Below, piece after piece: positions 37,982-51,041 of a stretch of 64,000 bases of DNA; the first letter of the stretch is position 1, and each line of letters opens with the position of its first letter. This DNA is from Pseudolactococcus laudensis (GTDB lineage: Bacteria; Bacillota; Bacilli; Lactobacillales; Streptococcaceae). The translations under genes were made by a program, and so were the position numbers. The DNA lies in the NCBI RefSeq assembly GCF_013449735.1, contig NZ_JACBNY010000004.1, positions 1 to 64,000 on the forward strand, read 5' to 3'. The notes under the pieces are model-generated. The model was not told where the DNA came from and ran no database searches. It saw only the letters and a list, made by a program, of their open reading frames with translations.

Positions 37982-39634
37982 TTAGCCAAGCGCCGCTAAA
38001 ATCTTTTTAACAGCATCCTCTGTCCCCAATGGTAAGGCATGGTAGGCATTCATTTCCAATTTTTTAGACTCAATGAACCGTAAACGTTCTGTCATACTTG
38101 CTTTTAAGGATGCAACATAACCCTCATGTTCAAAGTCGGGATTGAGATGTTTGATTGGCAGATAAGATAAACCTTCAATTGGTCCAAAAGGCACAAAATT
38201 ACCAATACCATCAATAATCGCCTCAATCGCGCCTAGTGTATGATGTGGCTTAATTTTTGCACCATTAAAATAACCCGTATTCAGGATATAACAGTCAATC
38301 GCTTTATCCTCAAACAACTTTTTAAAGGCCGTGAAATCTTCACCCAGTGCATATGAGCGAAACGGATTAGCAAAAGGTTCAATCACAATTTCATTTACAT
38401 CAATATCCCCAACGATATTTTCAGCCGTTGAGCGTTTGGTCGCAAGTGTTAAACCAAAAATAGATGCCAAATTAGGGTCGCTGACCTTGACAACTGGTGG
38501 CAAACTCTCATCTTGCATAATCCAGTAAACAGCATTGATTTTCTCTTTAATATGGTCCACACGATTCGGCGTGACCAGTTTAGACTTGACTGTTCGACCG
38601 TTACCATTTCGAATATCTTCTGTAACAATAACTTTCTTCCCAACTTCATCTAGCGTGACACCAACATTTTGACAGGTCAAGAAATATTTGACCATTTCAC
38701 TCATCATCGGATAGTCCTGCGTTTTATCAAAATAAGCAGGCTCCAAAGCTGTCGTCGAGCCATCTTGATGATTAATAATAAAGGCATCATCATGTAAGAC
38801 GGTCACTTGATATTTACTATCATTCTTAGCTAGCGTAATCGTTGACTTTCCTGAACCCGACAAACCAAATGCCGCCATGGTATACTTTTTACCATCACTC
38901 AAGGTGTACTGTTTCATCCCACCATGACAAGCAATATAATTATTGTCATGCGCTGTCGCCCAAGCCAGAGTCAAAGTCGCCTTCTTATACTCGCCAAAAT
39001 ACCGTAACCCTAAAATGACAGCAACATTATGCTTAGGGTCAAAGAGTGCTAGACCATTAGGATAATCCGGATGTTGCCAGTCTGGGTCGCCAAATACATA
39101 TAAATCACCGGTCTGATAGGGCTTAGACTCAGCATACATTTTTTGATATTCTGTCGTTTCCCGCTGGAAATTAAGTAAGTAATTTAAGACGGTGTTGGCA
39201 TACGCAGCAGGCAACAACAGGTGACTTTTGAGCATAAACTCGGGGTTCAATCCGACATAAACTTCGGTTGTATAAACTTTTCTTCGACTAACCCCAAACA
39301 CTGCCTCACGCACAAGACGTGCAAAATAAGCTGTGTCTACGTCTGGTTGGCCAATAATTTTCCTGGCCGCTGAAGTTCGCCCGACGACTTCTCCATCGTT
39401 GAAAACAAGGACTTTACTGTTCTCCGGAAAGCCGTGAATCTCTGGCTCATGAATTGGCAAATCATTGATAATGGTTCCTGACGTTTCTTTGGCTAAGGCG
39501 TAGGCCTCAGCAACCGTCTCAATTTTCTCGACATTATTCGCATAAAAGGCCGTTTCGACCGTTGCTCTAATCGCTGAAAATAAAGGATTCTTTTTTTGAA
39601 TGTCTTTGATTTTGTATTTTCCGATTGATGTCAT
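37982..39634 (-). CDS. pckA: Phosphoenolpyruvate carboxykinase (ATP)
   Basis: The start at 39634 is set by AAGGAGGAT just upstream; the frame extends to 39667. The 550-residue protein shows the PEPCK nucleotide-binding loop GLSGSGKST and the following metal-binding VLHDDAFII, in the order of ATP-dependent enzymes. It interconverts oxaloacetate plus ATP with phosphoenolpyruvate plus CO2 and ADP. This is uncommon in lactic acid bacteria; with CO2 it could make oxaloacetate from PEP and gain ATP. No TCA or malate genes lie nearby to settle direction. Confidence 0.9.
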   Translation of the reverse strand: MTSIGKYKIKDIQKKNPLFSAIRATVETAFYANNVEKIETVAEAYALAKETSGTIINDLPIHEPEIHGFPENSKVLVFNDGEVVGRTSAARKIIGQPDVDTAYFARLVREAVFGVSRRKVYTTEVYVGLNPEFMLKSHLLLPAAYANTVLNYLLNFQRETTEYQKMYAESKPYQTGDLYVFGDPDWQHPDYPNGLALFDPKHNVAVILGLRYFGEYKKATLTLAWATAHDNNYIACHGGMKQYTLSDGKKYTMAAFGLSGSGKSTITLAKNDSKYQVTVLHDDAFIINHQDGSTTALEPAYFDKTQDYPMMSEMVKYFLTCQNVGVTLDEVGKKVIVTEDIRNGNGRTVKSKLVTPNRVDHIKEKINAVYWIMQDESLPPVVKVSDPNLASIFGLTLATKRSTAENIVGDIDVNEIVIEPFANPFRSYALGEDFTAFKKLFEDKAIDCYILNTGYFNGAKIKPHHTLGAIEAIIDGIGNFVPFGPIEGLSYLPIKHLNPDFEHEGYVASLKASMTERLRFIESKKLEMNAYHALPLGTEDAVKKILAALG

Positions 39635-39829
39635 CTGATATCCTCCTTGATATCTTGCCTGAGTCATACGTTCATGATTTTATTATACGCCTTTTTCCAA
39701 AATTTTCAAAAAATTTATTGAACTTTATTTTAAATTCATAAAAAACCGTGTTTTTTATCACAAAACAGGCAAGCTATCTTGGGATTTTAGAAGGTATGTA
39801 TCACTTCTCCTTTTAGCATTTTAACGCAT

Positions 39830-39866
39830 AAAAAAGCTATATAAACAAAATGTTTATATAGCTTTT
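39830..39866 (-). terminator. Terminator of the suf operon
   Basis: AAAAGCTATATAAACA and TGTTTATATAGCTTTTTT form a long perfect stem just after sufB. Confidence 0.88.
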
Positions 39867-39872
39867 GGGGTC

Positions 39873-41291
39873 TTAACCCACAGACCCTTCCATTTCATAA
39901 CTAATCAAGCGGTTCAATTCAACCGCGTATTCCATCGGTAATTCTTTCGTGAACGGTTCAACAAATCCCATGACGATCATTTCTGTCGCTTCGGATTCTG
40001 TCAAGCCACGGCTCATGAGGTAGTAGAGCTGCTCTTCAGAAATTTTAGACACTTTCGCTTCGTGCTCAAGGGCAACTTGCGAATTGTGAATCTCATTAAA
40101 GGGAATCGTGTCAGATTTCGAAATATCATCCATGATGATGGTATCACATTCGATATGGCTGACTGATTTCTTACTTGCTGGATTGAAGGTCACTTGACCA
40201 CGGTAGTTGACTTCACCACCACCTTTGGCAATGGACTTAGACACAATCGAGCTTGATGTATTTGGGGCATTGTGTATCATTTTAGCCCCAGTATCTTGGA
40301 TTTGTGAGCGATTGGCAAAGGCGATAGATAACATGGTACCGCGCGCGCCAGGGCCATCCAAATAAACCGCTGGATATTTCATCGTAATCGCAGCACCCAA
40401 GTTACCATCGATCCATTCAACAGTCGCATTGCTCAAAGCACGAGCGCGTTTGGTTACCAAGTTATAGACGTTATCAGACCAGTTTTGGATGGTTGAGTAA
40501 CGCACGTAAGCGCCGTCAAGTGCGAAGATTTCTACAACTGCCGCGTGAAGCGAGTTACTGTTGTAAGTCGGTGCTGTACAGCCTTCGACGTAATGCACGC
40601 TGGCACCTTCGTCAACAACGATGAGGGTCCGTTCAAACTGACCTGTATTTTCGTTGTTAATCCGGAAATAAGTCTGCAAAGGAATATCAACTTTGATACC
40701 TTTAGGGACGTAGATGAAAGTCCCACCAGACCAAACAGCCGAGTTAAGTGCTGCCAATTTATTATCAGTTGGCGGCACAAGTTTTGCAAAGTATTTCTTG
40801 AAAATTTCAGGATATTCTTTTAAGGCTGAGTCCGTATCAGTAAAGACAATCCCGAGTTTCGTGAACTCATCTTTCATGTTATGGTAGACAACTTCTGACT
40901 CATACTGAGCTGAGGCCCCTGCCAAATAAGCACGTTCTGCTTCTGGAATCCCGATACGTTCAAAGGTTTCTTTGATTTTCTCAGGGACATCATCCCATGA
41001 ACGAGCAGGTTTATCTGATGCTTTTTGATAATAAATGATATCGTCAAAATTGACACCTGATAAATCTGGTCCCCATTTAGGGAGTGGCAATTTGTGGTAA
41101 GCTTCTAACGATTTCAAACGGAAATCAAGCATCCATTCTGGTTCTTCTTTTTCAGCTGAGATGGCGCGAACGACTTCTTCAGTCAGGCCACGGCCTGTCG
41201 AATAAATCGGTGTCACGTCATCGTGAAAACCAAATTGATAGTCACCTAAGTCGACTTCTTCAATGTTGGGTTTGATAATATCTTCTGCCAT
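39873..41291 (-). CDS. sufB: Fe-S cluster assembly scaffold SufB
   Basis: The 472-residue protein matches SufB throughout, including [20 protein letters not shown] and the C-terminal [20 protein letters not shown]. With SufC and SufD it forms the scaffold on which clusters are built. It is the last gene of the operon, here separated from sufU by a tgt gene. Confidence 0.95.
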   Translation of the reverse strand: MAEDIIKPNIEEVDLGDYQFGFHDDVTPIYSTGRGLTEEVVRAISAEKEEPEWMLDFRLKSLEAYHKLPLPKWGPDLSGVNFDDIIYYQKASDKPARSWDDVPEKIKETFERIGIPEAERAYLAGASAQYESEVVYHNMKDEFTKLGIVFTDTDSALKEYPEIFKKYFAKLVPPTDNKLAALNSAVWSGGTFIYVPKGIKVDIPLQTYFRINNENTGQFERTLIVVDEGASVHYVEGCTAPTYNSNSLHAAVVEIFALDGAYVRYSTIQNWSDNVYNLVTKRARALSNATVEWIDGNLGAAITMKYPAVYLDGPGARGTMLSIAFANRSQIQDTGAKMIHNAPNTSSSIVSKSIAKGGGEVNYRGQVTFNPASKKSVSHIECDTIIMDDISKSDTIPFNEIHNSQVALEHEAKVSKISEEQLYYLMSRGLTESEATEMIVMGFVEPFTKELPMEYAVELNRLISYEMEGSVG

Positions 41292-41338
41292 ATTTTTTGG
41301 TGCCTTTCATTTTTTTAATTAACGGTAAACCCGTCTAT

Positions 41339-42637
<1,299 letters not shown>

Positions 42638-43111
42638 TTAAATTTCACAGTGTCCTGATAAATTGGCAACCTCAGAGCTGCCGTTACTATTTTCTAAGGC
42701 TTTTTTCAAAGCATTCCAAGCTAAAGTTGAGCATTTAATCCGTTGTGGAAACTTGGCAACGCCAGATAGCAAGGCACCGTCGCCTAATCTTTCTTGACGC
42801 TCATCTGTTTTACCTTGGACCATTTCAGAGAAAATATCTGCCAACTCAAGAACTTCTCCTGATTTTTTGCCAATCACAGCATCGGTCATCATTGAGGCTG
42901 AGGCTGTCGAAATACTACAACCTGAGCCGTCGAAGGCGATATCTGAAATAGTATCGCCGTCCAATTTCAACGAGAGTTTGATTACGTCGCCACAGGTTGG
43001 GTTATTCAAATCTACCGTCTCACCGTCCTGTAATTGGCCGTGGTGATGCGGGTGACTTGAATGATCAAGAATCACCTGACGATAGAGGTTATCTAATTTA
43101 GAAAGGGCCAT
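42638..43111 (-). CDS. sufU: Fe-S cluster assembly sulfur-transfer protein SufU
   Basis: The start at 43111 follows GGAGTAAGC. The 157-residue protein has the three zinc/sulfur-binding cysteines in NPTCGD, GSGCSIS and CSTLAW. SufU accepts sulfur from SufS. The tail after about residue 140 is Ser/Asn-rich. Confidence 0.93.
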   Translation of the reverse strand: MALSKLDNLYRQVILDHSSHPHHHGQLQDGETVDLNNPTCGDVIKLSLKLDGDTISDIAFDGSGCSISTASASMMTDAVIGKKSGEVLELADIFSEMVQGKTDERQERLGDGALLSGVAKFPQRIKCSTLAWNALKKALENSNGSSEVANLSGHCEI

Positions 43112-43173
43112 GCTTACTCCTTTGGTCATACGTTGGCGAAGTCGTTTGGCACAATCTGTTTAAACATACAATA

Positions 43174-44397
<1,224 letters not shown>

Positions 44398-44445
44398 CTA
44401 GTCTCACTCCTACATTAAACTGCTCATCTCTACCACTTGTGAGAC

Positions 44446-45708
44446 TTAGCGTTTGTCTAGTTTACTTTCGATCACGTCGATCATTTCTTGACGAACGGCC
44501 TTAACCGGAATTTCACCGATGACAGCGCCCAAGAAACCACGAACGACCAAACGCTCAGCAGTATCTTGGTCAAGACCACGACTCATGAGGTAGTACATAT
44601 CTTCTGGGTCAACTTGACCGATTGACGCCGCGTGACCTGCCGTCACATCATTTTCATCGATCAAAAGAATCGGGTTAGCATCCGAACGTGCCTTATCAGA
44701 CAACATCAAGACACGTGATTCTTGTTGCGCATCAGCACCTTTGGCGCCGCGGATGATGTGGCCAATGCCGTTGAACGTCAAGGTTCCGGCTTCTAAAATG
44801 ACACCGTGTTGTAAAATATGCCCAATCGAATGTGGCGCATAGTTGGTCACACGTGTATCGATACCTTGAATTTGTTTGCCTGAAGAAATCGCCACCGCTT
44901 TAAGTTCTGCATGACTACCTTCACCGACCAAGTCGCTGTCAAAATCAGCAACGACATTACCTTCGTTCATCACGCCAAGGTTCCAGTCGATTTGTGCATT
45001 TTTATTTAAGCGACCACGACGACTGATGAAAGTTGTCAAATTGCTACCTAAACGGTCAATCGCTGAAAATTTAACTTGTGCGCCTTCAAGTGCAATTACC
45101 TCAACTGCAATGTTGGCTGTATTTTTAACGCTATCTTTGCCAAGGCTTTCAAAACGTTCCAAGTATGACAACTTGGCGTGTTTTCCGACGATAATCAAAA
45201 CGTGTTTATTGAAAGGTACCGCTTCGTCAGAATCTTGGTAAAAGAGACCTTCGACTGGTACATTCACTTCAACGTTATCTGGCACGTATAAGACTGCCGC
45301 TGAGTTAAAATAAGCAGTATGGTAAGCTGTTAACTTGTCTTCGTCAAAAGGCAAGGCTGTCCCAAAATACTGTTCAATGATTTCTGGAATTTCTTCCAAG
45401 GCTGAATAAAAGTCTGTGAAAATCACACCCTTATTCGCCAAATCTGGTGATAACTGTTGGAAAACAGTTGTCGTGCCGACTTGAATCAATTTAGGATTTT
45501 CACCTAAGTTTGTAAAATCTGGCACGTTTGAACTGTCAAGAGATTCAGTGATATCGTTGTTACCAAAGTTCCAACGGTCAAGCTTGACACGCTGAATTAA
45601 GGGGAGTTTCAATTCACTGATTTTATCAAATGCCGTTTGACGGCGCACTTGCAACCATTCTGGTTCCGCATGTGCCTGTGAAAAAGCAATAATATTTTCT
45701 TTCGCCAT
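44446..45708 (-). CDS. sufD: Fe-S cluster assembly protein SufD
   Basis: The start at 45708 follows AAGGAGCATAAT; an earlier in-frame ATG at 45768 lies inside sufC. The 420-residue protein is a SufB paralogue and ends with MSRGLDQDTAERLVVRGFLG. It forms the SufBCD complex. Confidence 0.93.
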   Translation of the reverse strand: MAKENIIAFSQAHAEPEWLQVRRQTAFDKISELKLPLIQRVKLDRWNFGNNDITESLDSSNVPDFTNLGENPKLIQVGTTTVFQQLSPDLANKGVIFTDFYSALEEIPEIIEQYFGTALPFDEDKLTAYHTAYFNSAAVLYVPDNVEVNVPVEGLFYQDSDEAVPFNKHVLIIVGKHAKLSYLERFESLGKDSVKNTANIAVEVIALEGAQVKFSAIDRLGSNLTTFISRRGRLNKNAQIDWNLGVMNEGNVVADFDSDLVGEGSHAELKAVAISSGKQIQGIDTRVTNYAPHSIGHILQHGVILEAGTLTFNGIGHIIRGAKGADAQQESRVLMLSDKARSDANPILLIDENDVTAGHAASIGQVDPEDMYYLMSRGLDQDTAERLVVRGFLGAVIGEIPVKAVRQEMIDVIESKLDKR

Positions 45709-45721
45709 ATTATGCTCCTTC

Positions 45722-46492
45722 TTAAGCTTCTTCTTTGTACTCAATACCAAGGTCTTTAGCGATGCCATGGTAACCTTCAGTTTCCAAGCGTGCTGCTAAT
45801 TCATGGCCACCTGTCATGACAACGCGACCTTCCATCATCACGTGCACTACATCTGGTGTGATGTAGTTCAAGAGACGTTGGTAGTGAGTGATGATCAAGG
45901 CACCGAAGTTTTCACCACGGATCGCATTCACACCTTTAGAAACGACTTTCAAGGCATCAATATCAAGACCTGAGTCGATTTCATCTAGGATAGCAAATTT
46001 AGGTTCAAGCATGAGTAACTGTAAAATTTCGTTACGTTTTTTCTCACCACCTGAAAAGCCTTCATTGAGGTAACGTTCAGCCATGGCTTCGTCCATATTG
46101 AGCAAGTCCATTTTGCTGTCCAATTTTTTCAAGAAGTCCATGACACCAATTTTGTCATCTTCTTCACGGCCAGCATTCATTGCAGCGCGCATGAATTCAG
46201 CATTCGTAATACCAGCAATTTCACTTGGATATTGCATAGCCAAGAAAAGACCTAAACGCGCGCGTTCGTCTACTTCAAGTTCTAATACATTAATACCGTC
46301 AAGCAAAATTTCGCCTTGGGTTACTTCAAAATTAGGGTTACCCATAATCGCAGCAGAAAGTGTTGATTTCCCGGTACCATTTGGTCCCATGATAGCATGA
46401 ATCTCATTTGTATTGATTGTCAGGTTCACACCTTTAAGGATTTCTTTTTCCTCAACACGGACGTATAAATCTTTAATTTCTAATGTAGACAT
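45722..46492 (-). CDS. sufC: Fe-S cluster assembly ATPase SufC
   Basis: The start at 46492 has GGAGGAACCT just upstream. The 256-residue ABC ATPase has Walker A GPNGTGKST, the SufC-type signature FSGGEKKR and Walker B FAILDEIDSGLD. First gene of sufC-sufD-sufS-sufU-tgt-sufB. Confidence 0.95.
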   Translation of the reverse strand: MSTLEIKDLYVRVEEKEILKGVNLTINTNEIHAIMGPNGTGKSTLSAAIMGNPNFEVTQGEILLDGINVLELEVDERARLGLFLAMQYPSEIAGITNAEFMRAAMNAGREEDDKIGVMDFLKKLDSKMDLLNMDEAMAERYLNEGFSGGEKKRNEILQLLMLEPKFAILDEIDSGLDIDALKVVSKGVNAIRGENFGALIITHYQRLLNYITPDVVHVMMEGRVVMTGGHELAARLETEGYHGIAKDLGIEYKEEA

Positions 46493-46569
46493 AGGTTCCT
46501 CCAATTATTGTTCTAATCACTATTTTATCAAAATAAAAGACAAAATAACATTATTCTGTCTATAAACTT

Positions 46570-47742
46570 TTACATTTTTCGCCGTTTTTTAACCTCTTGG
46601 CGATACTCACTATTGCCAATAAATTTAACGACATTTAAGAGAGGTGTTCGATTTTCACCTAACACGCCAATCAGCTCAATCAACACTTCTAACCCAATCA
46701 AACTAAAGACAAGCAAAAAGGTACCGCCCCAACGTGACGACACATTAAGAATCAAAGCGATAAATGAAAATATCCCTGCAATCCCATAGATGACTAAAAC
46801 AGCCGCATGCTGGGTTAGACCCAAACTCAAAAGACGATGATGCAAGTGCATCCGATCGGCCTCAACCATACTACCACCATTGAGTTTACGGCGAATCATC
46901 GCTACGACCGTATCGGTCAATGGTACTCCTAGAATCAGCATTGGTGTGACGACAGCCACAGCTGTCGCATTTTTCAAGCCTTGCAAGGACAACACTGAAA
47001 TCATGAATCCCAAGAATAAGGCACCCGTGTCTCCAAGATAAATAATGGCGGGTGGAAAATTATAGGGGAAAAAGCCAGCGATAGCAAAGACGAGAACAAA
47101 AATCGTAATCGGTAGATAGACATTAGTCGTCCCCAAAAAGAAATAAGCGACCAAACCCATGGTTGTCAGACTAATAATTGACACACCACTAGCTAAACCA
47201 TCTAAACCATCAATCAAATTAACAGCGTTGGTAATCGCTAAAATCCAGAAAATAGTGGCTAAAAAAGACAACCAATCTGGGAAAACAAAGAGTGGTCCAC
47301 CAAAAGGTATCTTGAAATTATCAAAATGACTCGTCGTGAAAAACCAAATGACACAAGCACCTGCGATTTGACCTAATAATTTACTTTTTGCACCAAGTTC
47401 TACAATATCATCAATCAGTCCTGTCACAGCTACAATACCACCACCTAAAACAAAAGGCCAGACATAGCTAAGATACGACTCATTAATCCCTTTATAATTT
47501 GGCATGCTGACAAATCGTGGTAAAACTAACAGCGTGACAGCAGAGAAGGCAATAAAAATAGCAACACCTCCTGCTGAAGGCATCGGTTTGACATTAATAC
47601 GACGGGCGTTTGGATTATCAACTGCACCAATTTTGCGAGATACTACCACCATAATAGGTGTTAGAATCAAAGCAATGATAGCCGTTACTAATAAAATAAT
47701 AATATATTTGACCGTAAAAGGAAATTCAGATAAGTTATGCAT
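46570..47742 (-). CDS. tagO: Undecaprenyl-phosphate N-acetylglucosaminyl-1-phosphate transferase (TagO/RgpG/WecA)
   Basis: The 390-residue protein has about eleven membrane helices and the family motifs PMPSAGG, NLIDGLDGLA and a late basic HLHHRL. It starts assembly of wall polysaccharides by loading GlcNAc-1-phosphate on the lipid carrier. In streptococci the same gene (rgpG) lies beside suf and mecA, as here. Confidence 0.9.
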   Translation of the reverse strand: MHNLSEFPFTVKYIIILLVTAIIALILTPIMVVVSRKIGAVDNPNARRINVKPMPSAGGVAIFIAFSAVTLLVLPRFVSMPNYKGINESYLSYVWPFVLGGGIVAVTGLIDDIVELGAKSKLLGQIAGACVIWFFTTSHFDNFKIPFGGPLFVFPDWLSFLATIFWILAITNAVNLIDGLDGLASGVSIISLTTMGLVAYFFLGTTNVYLPITIFVLVFAIAGFFPYNFPPAIIYLGDTGALFLGFMISVLSLQGLKNATAVAVVTPMLILGVPLTDTVVAMIRRKLNGGSMVEADRMHLHHRLLSLGLTQHAAVLVIYGIAGIFSFIALILNVSSRWGGTFLLVFSLIGLEVLIELIGVLGENRTPLLNVVKFIGNSEYRQEVKKRRKM

Positions 47743-47857
47743 ATACCATTATTATACCATATTCTTCTTTTTTTATATGTGATAATCTGAGCTAAAAACC
47801 TTAGTTTTCTGGTCTACTAGAATTTCATTTAAAGTCGATTTTCTAATTCAAGCCTAT

Positions 47858-47890
47858 CAAAAAACGACAAGATACCATTTGCCTTGTCGT
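47858..47890 (-). terminator. Terminator after the YjjG-like gene
   Basis: ACGACAAG and CTTGTCGT form the stem, with a T run following on the minus strand. Confidence 0.75.
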
Positions 47891-47942
47891 CCATTCTCGT
47901 ATCTTAACACATTGCATATCAGCCCTACTTCACTAAAAATGC

Positions 47943-48626
47943 TTAATTTGCTAGGACAGACGGAAGTTCCGATAGACTTGCTATGCTATATGTTGGCTCA
48001 TATGCACGCGCAAGTCTTTGCTGTTTTGATTGCTCTAACCAGACACTCGCAATATTAGCCTGATTAGCACCTAAAATATCAGTTGCTAGTGTGTCACCAA
48101 CCATTAAAAATGCCGATTTGGGTTGCTCTGGATATAGTGCTAAAATGTGTTCAAAAAAGGCCTGACTCGGCTTTGCATGACCAATCTCTTGTGAAATAAC
48201 AACATGCTCAAAATACCGATGAAAACCCGTCAATTTCAAGCGTTGGTACTGCGTTGCCGTCTTACCATTTGTACCAACTACTAATTTATAGCCCTTTTGG
48301 TGCAATGTTTCTAACACCTTATCAGCACCTGTTATAATGGCATCGTTAGCATCCAAAACCTGACGATAAATTACTTCTGCCGCTACACCATCAATGTCTT
48401 GATTAAAAACAGCGAAAGTTTCTGAGAACCTTTGATTCAAAAGCGGCTGCGGCTCAGCCCCTTTTTCTATCGCTTGCCAAATACGCTTATTAACGTCTGT
48501 ATAGGCTATCACCCAGGCCTCATAGTTCACACCCACCGTATCAAAGTGTTTGAAAACCGTCTCTAGTCCCTTTTTTTCGCCAGCTTTAAAATCTAATACT
48601 GTATCATCCAAATCAAATATAATCAC
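47943..48626 (-). CDS. HAD-family hydrolase, YjjG-like nucleotidase
   Basis: The 227-residue protein has the HAD motifs FDLDDT at the start, VGTNGK in the middle, and GHAKPSQAFF with VGDTLATDI near the end. YjjG enzymes dephosphorylate noncanonical pyrimidine nucleotides. The open frame begins GTG at 48626, giving V-I-I-F-D-L-D-D. Family members usually have three or four residues more; an in-frame ATT at 48638 with AGGGG upstream would supply them, so the true start is uncertain. Confidence 0.8.
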   Translation of the reverse strand: MIIFDLDDTVLDFKAGEKKGLETVFKHFDTVGVNYEAWVIAYTDVNKRIWQAIEKGAEPQPLLNQRFSETFAVFNQDIDGVAAEVIYRQVLDANDAIITGADKVLETLHQKGYKLVVGTNGKTATQYQRLKLTGFHRYFEHVVISQEIGHAKPSQAFFEHILALYPEQPKSAFLMVGDTLATDILGANQANIASVWLEQSKQQRLARAYEPTYSIASLSELPSVLAN

Positions 48627-48731
48627 ACGATAACGAATCCCTATTTCCCCTTTTCATTCTGATTAAATCTATTATAACCCAAATAGTATGAATTTTTCAG
48701 TTTTTTTATAATCGGCTTGTTTTAAGATGCA

Positions 48732-48768
48732 AACAAAAAAATAACGATTTCTCGTTATTAATTTTTCT
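48732..48768 (-). terminator. Terminator of mecA
   Basis: AATAACGA and TCGTTATT form a short stem followed by T's on the minus strand. Confidence 0.65.
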
Positions 48769-48778
48769 TGATTTAACT

Positions 48779-49444
48779 TCAAATCTGTTGCAGACTTTCA
48801 AGTGCTTCCTCACGGAAAATCGTCTTAGCATGCTCCAGTAATGCCTCGCGTGAAAAATCAGACGGCTCACCATATTCCAACATTCTAGCGCGTAGTAGAC
48901 TCACTTCTTTAAAACCTTTACGTTTTTGATTATCAAGAATAGTCAGGTAAAAATTATCTTGAAATTGGAAAAGTTCAGACTCTTCTACATCATCAATTAC
49001 AGCCTGGCTCAGTTTCACCGCATCTGATATTTTATTGAATTTAAGGATAAAGTAGACAAAGTCTGCATGGTCATCCATCACATCAAAATTTGGTTTACTT
49101 GACATGCTATCCATGAGATTTGCCATATCACCCATCTGTTCCATGGCCTCATCCATCATTTCTTGTAAGCCCTCTGAGCCTTCAGGAAATTGCATGTTCT
49201 CCATGTTGACTTCTTCCGTCACTAGCAAATCCACACCTTGTGGATGAGGGCGAACTTGAAAAGTCATCATCCCAGTATTGGCAAACTTATCTTCAATTTC
49301 TAATTCGCTAACCAACTCATAGAATAACTTTTCGACCATTCCTTGATTGACCAAGAAATCACTCATTTTAATATCGTGCGCCTTTAAATCTTCAAAAGTC
49401 AGGGAAATTTTTATTGTTTTATCATTGATTTGTTTATATTCCAT
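48779..49444 (-). CDS. mecA: Adaptor protein MecA
   Basis: The start at 49444 (MEYKQINDKTIKISLTFEDL) follows GAGG. The 221-residue protein has the N-terminal target-binding part, an acidic linker (MDEAMEQMGDMANLMDSM) and the C-terminal ClpC-binding domain. MecA hands proteins such as ComK or ComX to ClpCP. Confidence 0.92.
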   Translation of the reverse strand: MEYKQINDKTIKISLTFEDLKAHDIKMSDFLVNQGMVEKLFYELVSELEIEDKFANTGMMTFQVRPHPQGVDLLVTEEVNMENMQFPEGSEGLQEMMDEAMEQMGDMANLMDSMSSKPNFDVMDDHADFVYFILKFNKISDAVKLSQAVIDDVEESELFQFQDNFYLTILDNQKRKGFKEVSLLRARMLEYGEPSDFSREALLEHAKTIFREEALESLQQI

Positions 49445-49511
49445 CGTACTAACCTCACATTTCGTTTCAGGGAACTCATCTACTTCAGATTCCCTGAACA
49501 TCTATTATACC

Positions 49512-49538
49512 ATAAAAGCGCTAAAAATAGCGCTTTTG
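49512..49538 (-). terminator. Terminator of the amino-acid ABC operon
   Basis: AAAAGCGCTA and TAGCGCTTTT around a short T-rich loop. Confidence 0.75.
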
Positions 49539-49562
49539 AGTGATTGCGATGCTCTATCAATC

Positions 49563-50300
49563 TTATAAAATCTGTGCCAAAAATTCCTGAGTCCGTGGCT
49601 CTTTAGGATGATCAAACAACTCGTTTGGCGTACCACTCTCGACAATTTTGCCATCCGCCATAAAGATCACACGATCCGCAACTTCTTTAGCAAAGCCCAT
49701 CTCATGCGTCACAATAACCATAGTCATCCCGTCTTTTGCCAAATCTTGCATGACATTTAAGACATCCCCAACCATTTCAGGATCGAGAGCAGATGTAGGC
49801 TCATCAAATAGCATAACGTCAGGGTTCATAGCTAGTGCCCGAGCAATCGCTACCCGTTGTTGTTGTCCCCCTGATAAACTTTGAGGATAAGCATCAGCTT
49901 TTTCAGACAGCCCAACCTTAGCTAATAACTCAATCGCAACTTCAACTGCCTCTTCTTTTGATAGTTTACCAGTTGTCATTGGTGCCAAAGTTAGATTATC
50001 AAGCACGGTCATATTTGGAAAAAGGTTAAACTGTTGGAATACCATGCCCATTTTTTCGCGATGTTTAAAGACATCAACTGACTTATCAGCAATATTTGTG
50101 CCTTCAAAATAAATATCACCTTTAGTTGGCGTTTCAAGTAAATTCATAGTCCGAAGAAAAGTTGATTTACCAGACCCAGAAGGGCCAATCATGACAACAA
50201 CTTCGCCTCTTTTAATCTGGATATCCAAACCTTTCAACACTTCATTTTTACCGAAATATTTATGCAGATCTTTAATTTCAATCAAATTATGTGTGCTCAT
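49563..50300 (-). CDS. Amino-acid ABC transporter ATP-binding protein
   Basis: The 245-residue ATPase has Walker [10 protein letters not shown], signature LSGGQQQR and Walker [15 protein letters not shown], all of the polar-amino-acid (GlnQ/HisP) class. Its start overlaps the permease stop by four bases. Confidence 0.92.
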   Translation of the reverse strand: MSTHNLIEIKDLHKYFGKNEVLKGLDIQIKRGEVVVMIGPSGSGKSTFLRTMNLLETPTKGDIYFEGTNIADKSVDVFKHREKMGMVFQQFNLFPNMTVLDNLTLAPMTTGKLSKEEAVEVAIELLAKVGLSEKADAYPQSLSGGQQQRVAIARALAMNPDVMLFDEPTSALDPEMVGDVLNVMQDLAKDGMTMVIVTHEMGFAKEVADRVIFMADGKIVESGTPNELFDHPKEPRTQEFLAQIL

Positions 50301-50983
50301 TTTGCGTATCCTTTCCCAAGTTTTTTCTCAAGTAGATTGATGAGTCGACTTGTGATAAAGGTTACCACAAAATAATAGCCCGCAACTAATAACCAAGGTG
50401 ACAAACTTTGATAAGTTGTTGAACTTGTTGTTTGCGCACCATTGAAGAGTTCCATAACACCAATCGTTGCCAAAAGCGAGCTATCTTTGATAATGGTCAC
50501 AAATTCATTACCTAAGGCAGGTAAGATATTACGAATTGCTTGTGGTAGGATAACCTTCATCATTGTTTGATGCGGTCGGATACCGAGCGAGTAAGCTGCT
50601 TCTGTCTGTCCTTTAGGTACAGCATTAATTCCACTACGAACGATTTCAGCAACATAAGCACCTGAGTTCATTGACAAAACGATAATCCCTGGTACCAAAC
50701 GTGATAAATCTTCAGTCAAAATACCCAATTGAAACTCTGGCAGTGGCATTTTTCCAAGAATTTGGAACCCAATCATAATTTGGACCAACATCGGTGTTCC
50801 TCGAAAAACTTCGATGTAAACATTAGCCAACCAGCGTAAAATGCGTATCTTTGATAACTTTGCTAAGGCAATCAGTGTCCCAAGTACGGTACCGATTGCG
50901 ACAACAAAAGCCGAAATCATCAGGGTAACAATCAAGCCGTCATTAAAATAAGGCAGGAATTTATCGATAAAATTAAAACTCAT
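50297..50983 (-). CDS. Amino-acid ABC transporter permease
   Basis: The 228-residue protein has the HisMQ-type membrane domain with the EAA loop ([20 protein letters not shown]). No substrate-binding protein is fused or adjacent, in contrast to lactococcal GlnP, so the substrate cannot be guessed. Confidence 0.9.
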   Translation of the reverse strand: MSFNFIDKFLPYFNDGLIVTLMISAFVVAIGTVLGTLIALAKLSKIRILRWLANVYIEVFRGTPMLVQIMIGFQILGKMPLPEFQLGILTEDLSRLVPGIIVLSMNSGAYVAEIVRSGINAVPKGQTEAAYSLGIRPHQTMMKVILPQAIRNILPALGNEFVTIIKDSSLLATIGVMELFNGAQTTSSTTYQSLSPWLLVAGYYFVVTFITSRLINLLEKKLGKGYAK

Positions 50984-51041
50984 AAGACTCTACTTTCTGA
51001 AAATAGTAATATCTTTTATTATATCACAATATTCTAGTCCT

